Shown here in pieces: positions 6,569 to 7,375 of a DNA stretch of 7,375 bases. The stretch covers positions 1-7,375 of the forward strand of contig DATDRM010000195.1 of NCBI GenBank assembly GCA_035291705.1, given 5' to 3'. Positions within the stretch are counted from its first letter, which is position 1. Each line of letters begins with the position of its first letter. The notes beneath the pieces are model-generated. The model was not told where the DNA came from, made no database searches, and saw only the letters and a program-made list of their open reading frames with translations. The position numbers and the translations under genes were made by a program. This stretch comes from DATDRM01 sp035291705 (GTDB lineage: Bacteria; Chloroflexota; Anaerolineae; Anaerolineales; UBA4823).

Positions 6569-7123
6569 TTATCTCCTTCGCCGAGAAAGAAAATTGCCGA
6601 ACAAGAACGTGATTCCCATACCGATTCCACCAGCCAGCCCAGCCAGCAGAACACGCCGCATGTCCAAGAGCGTCTCGACGGGTGCATTGACCTGGCGTGC
6701 CAGCAAAACCACTGCCCGGACGGATTCTCCTTGAACCTCCCGGGAAATCACTAAACCCGCGCGGGCGTCTTGCAGGGTAGCATGATCTGCCAGAACAATG
6801 CCTGCAGTGCTGCTCTTCAACATCGCCTCCTGGCTACGCACCAAGCCAACCCCGCCTTCAGATTGAACGAAGCTGGCAGTCTCGACGAGGATAGAGCCTG
6901 CCATACTCAGGTTGACTGACTCGGCTTCAATGCGGCTGATGATCCCCTGGTGCACACTCACCTCGGTAGCCATGATCTGGTCGGCCAGGCTTTGGCTCAT
7001 GCGGACCATCTCGGCTTGTACCTGCGCGACACTCGTCTGCGATAGGTTCACTACTTCGGCGGTGTACTCAGAACCGTCATCCTCGTGAGTATCACCGGTT
7101 GGTCGTGATTTTCCTTCAGCCAT
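6569..7123 (-). CDS. Unrecognised 15-residue-repeat protein with C-terminal membrane anchor
   Basis: I do not recognise this 184-residue protein. After a charged hydrophilic N-terminus (about 1-22) it contains eight tandem degenerate repeats of 15 residues: 31-45, 46-60, 61-75, 76-90, 91-105, 106-120, 121-134 (one residue short) and 135-149. Column 5 is always V or I, column 7 mostly A, S or T, and column 10 usually V, A or F. Such strict periodicity of hydrophobic positions suggests a solenoid, perhaps a beta-helix as in bactofilin-like proteins (inference). A single membrane helix (about 158-178, glycine-rich) and a terminal RRRR follow, so it looks tail-anchored. No signal peptide is present. 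The ATG has GGGAGAG (7135-7129) 5 nt upstream. It precedes L25 by 124 bp on the same strand, and its own promoter and an attenuator-like hairpin lie upstream. Confidence 0.8.
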   Translation of the reverse strand: MAEGKSRPTGDTHEDDGSEYTAEVVNLSQTSVAQVQAEMVRMSQSLADQIMATEVSVHQGIISRIEAESVNLSMAGSILVETASFVQSEGGVGLVRSQEAMLKSSTAGIVLADHATLQDARAGLVISREVQGESVRAVVLLARQVNAPVETLLDMRRVLLAGLAGGIGMGITFLFGNFLSRRRR

Positions 7124-7144
7124 CTCATCTCTCCCATAAAAGGC

Positions 7145-7172
7145 AAAAAAAGGCCGTCTCCGTCTGGAGACG
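7145..7172 (-). terminator. Intrinsic terminator-like hairpin in the leader of the repeat-protein gene (putative attenuator)
   Basis: On the minus strand a perfect 7-bp stem CGTCTCC (7172-7166) / GGAGACG (7161-7155) with a 4-nt loop is followed after GCC by seven T residues (7151-7145). It lies between the promoter at 7190-7218 and the Shine-Dalgarno at 7129-7135. Transcription of the gene must therefore pass a complete terminator. The stem region carries three copies of AGACG, which offers alternative pairings. It could instead be a 5' stabilising hairpin, but the T tract argues for termination control. Confidence 0.65.
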
Positions 7173-7189
7173 TCTTTGAGACAGGGCGA

Positions 7190-7218
7190 ATTGTAGTCGT
7201 TTTAGATGTTTACGTCAA
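7190..7218 (-). promoter_or_regulatory. Near-consensus promoter of the repeat-protein gene
   Basis: On the minus strand TTGACG (7218-7213) and TACAAT (7195-7190) are separated by exactly 17 bp. The predicted start is near 7183, giving a leader of about 60 nt that contains the hairpin described at 7145-7172. It lies about 24 bp from the first repeat of the insertion sequence end. Confidence 0.7.
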
Positions 7219-7241
7219 GGAATCACTTTCTTTGCTGTTGT

Positions 7242-7290
7242 TGTTCAGCGATATTGACACCCCCTGACTGTTCAGCGAAAATGTCACCCC
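7242..7290 (+). repeat. Tandem pair of 22-bp repeats at the IS end (probable transposase sites)
   Basis: Copies at 7242-7263 and 7269-7290 differ at three positions, are separated by TCTGA-like spacer sequence of 5 bp (7264-7268) and share TGTTCAGCGA plus CACCCC. Multiple short direct repeats at the termini are the usual binding sites of the cognate transposase in several IS families. Confidence 0.7.
7254..7282 (+). promoter_or_regulatory. Candidate transposase promoter embedded in the IS end
   Basis: TTGACA (7254-7259) is followed after 17 bp by GAAAAT (7277-7282), four of six matches to the -10 consensus. It would start RNA near 7289. The boxes overlap the two repeats, so transposase binding could repress it. 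Confidence 0.4.
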
Positions 7291-7310
7291 ATGGAAAACA
7301 AGGTGACATT
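7280..7310 (+). promoter_or_regulatory. Inverted repeat able to mask the transposase ribosome-binding site
   Basis: AATGTCACC (7280-7288) and GGTGACATT (7302-7310) form a perfect 9-bp stem with a 13-nt loop. The right arm contains most of the AAGGTG Shine-Dalgarno. RNA started at about 7289 would lack the left arm, whereas RNA reading in from outside the element would contain both. Confidence 0.5.
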
Positions 7311-7314
7311 GACA

Positions 7315-7375
7315 ATGAAAGAACAGCACAAATTGAGGATGGTCATTGACTACGAAACAGGGGAAGTACGAGCAC
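7315..7375 (+). CDS. Probable IS transposase, N-terminal fragment (partial, runs off right edge)
   Basis: Only about 20 codons are visible, reading MKEQHKLRMVIDYETGEVRA. Openings of the form MKEQ(K/R)L.V....GE are what I remember before a helix-turn-helix in transposases of the ISNCY/DDE-integrase type, and the position directly inside IS-end repeats supports this. The ATG at 7315 has AAGGTG (7300-7305) 9 nt upstream. An in-frame ATG at 7291 would add MENKVTLT and would be nearly leaderless from the embedded promoter. No catalytic residues lie within the window, so integrity cannot be judged. Confidence 0.6.
   Translation, partial: MKEQHKLRMVIDYETGEVRA

Larger units (their letters stand above)
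7242..7375 (+). mobile_element. Left end of an insertion sequence (partial, runs off right edge)
   Basis: Two 22-bp direct repeats begin TGTTCAGCGA and end CACCCC (7242-7263 and 7269-7290, 19 of 22 identical, offset 27 bp). An inverted copy of AATGTCACC (7280-7288) occurs as GGTGACATT (7302-7310). Repeated TGTTCAGCG/TGACACCCC sequences next to a transposase start resemble the multi-repeat ends of IS elements with a DDE integrase-type transposase. From memory they are closest to ISNCY (ISDol1-like) or IS21/IS481-type elements, but the family is not certain. The exact outer tip and any target duplication cannot be set because the other end is outside the window. Confidence 0.65.

Noticed and set aside
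1..7375. CRISPR array, tRNA or rRNA gene
   Set aside because: No regularly spaced repeats, cloverleaf with CCA-type acceptor or conserved rRNA segments were seen in either strand. The only repeats are the IS-end pair and the protein-level repeats.

Overview
The window looks like bacterial chromosome with a mobile element entering at its right edge. Nothing in it fixes the taxon. A TrmI-type tRNA m1A58 methyltransferase, a Ctc-type L25 with a long acidic tail, a small three-helix membrane protein and an unfamiliar C-terminally anchored repeat protein together remind me of Chloroflexota (Anaerolineae-like). That is an inference from gene content, not a demonstrated placement.

Left part (1-3288, minus strand): a Lrp/AsnC-family regulator, then a PatA-like putrescine/diamine aminotransferase, then a second class III (GSA-aminomutase-like) aminotransferase, all in one direction. 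The last stop codon overlaps an ATG that may start a further gene running off the left edge. This reads as an amine or amino-acid utilisation operon with its own feast/famine regulator. A TTGACT-16-TAAACT promoter lies upstream of the regulator.

Middle (3289-4283): a small three-helix membrane protein on the plus strand is driven by a near-consensus promoter placed so close to the ATG that the mRNA should be leaderless. It converges on a cold-shock protein gene across a shared hairpin terminator. The cold-shock gene has a TTGACG-17-TAAACT promoter far upstream, giving a leader of about 168 nt that resembles the long regulatory leaders of cspA-type genes.

Right-centre (4311-6444): trmI and a CoA-type Nudix hydrolase form a plus-strand pair. 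They meet the L25/Ctc ribosomal protein gene (minus strand) tail-to-tail with only 6 bp between stop codons.

Right part (6569-7375): upstream of L25 on the minus strand is an unrecognised 184-residue protein made of eight 15-residue repeats followed by one transmembrane helix. Its promoter (TTGACG-17-TACAAT) is followed by a complete intrinsic-terminator-like hairpin plus T7 inside the roughly 60-nt leader, so the gene appears to be attenuated. About 24 bp beyond that promoter begins the end of an insertion sequence. It carries 22-bp direct repeats, an embedded promoter, an inverted repeat that could fold over the ribosome-binding site in read-through RNA, and the first codons of a probable transposase.

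The repeat protein with its attenuator-like leader is the best candidate here for something undescribed.
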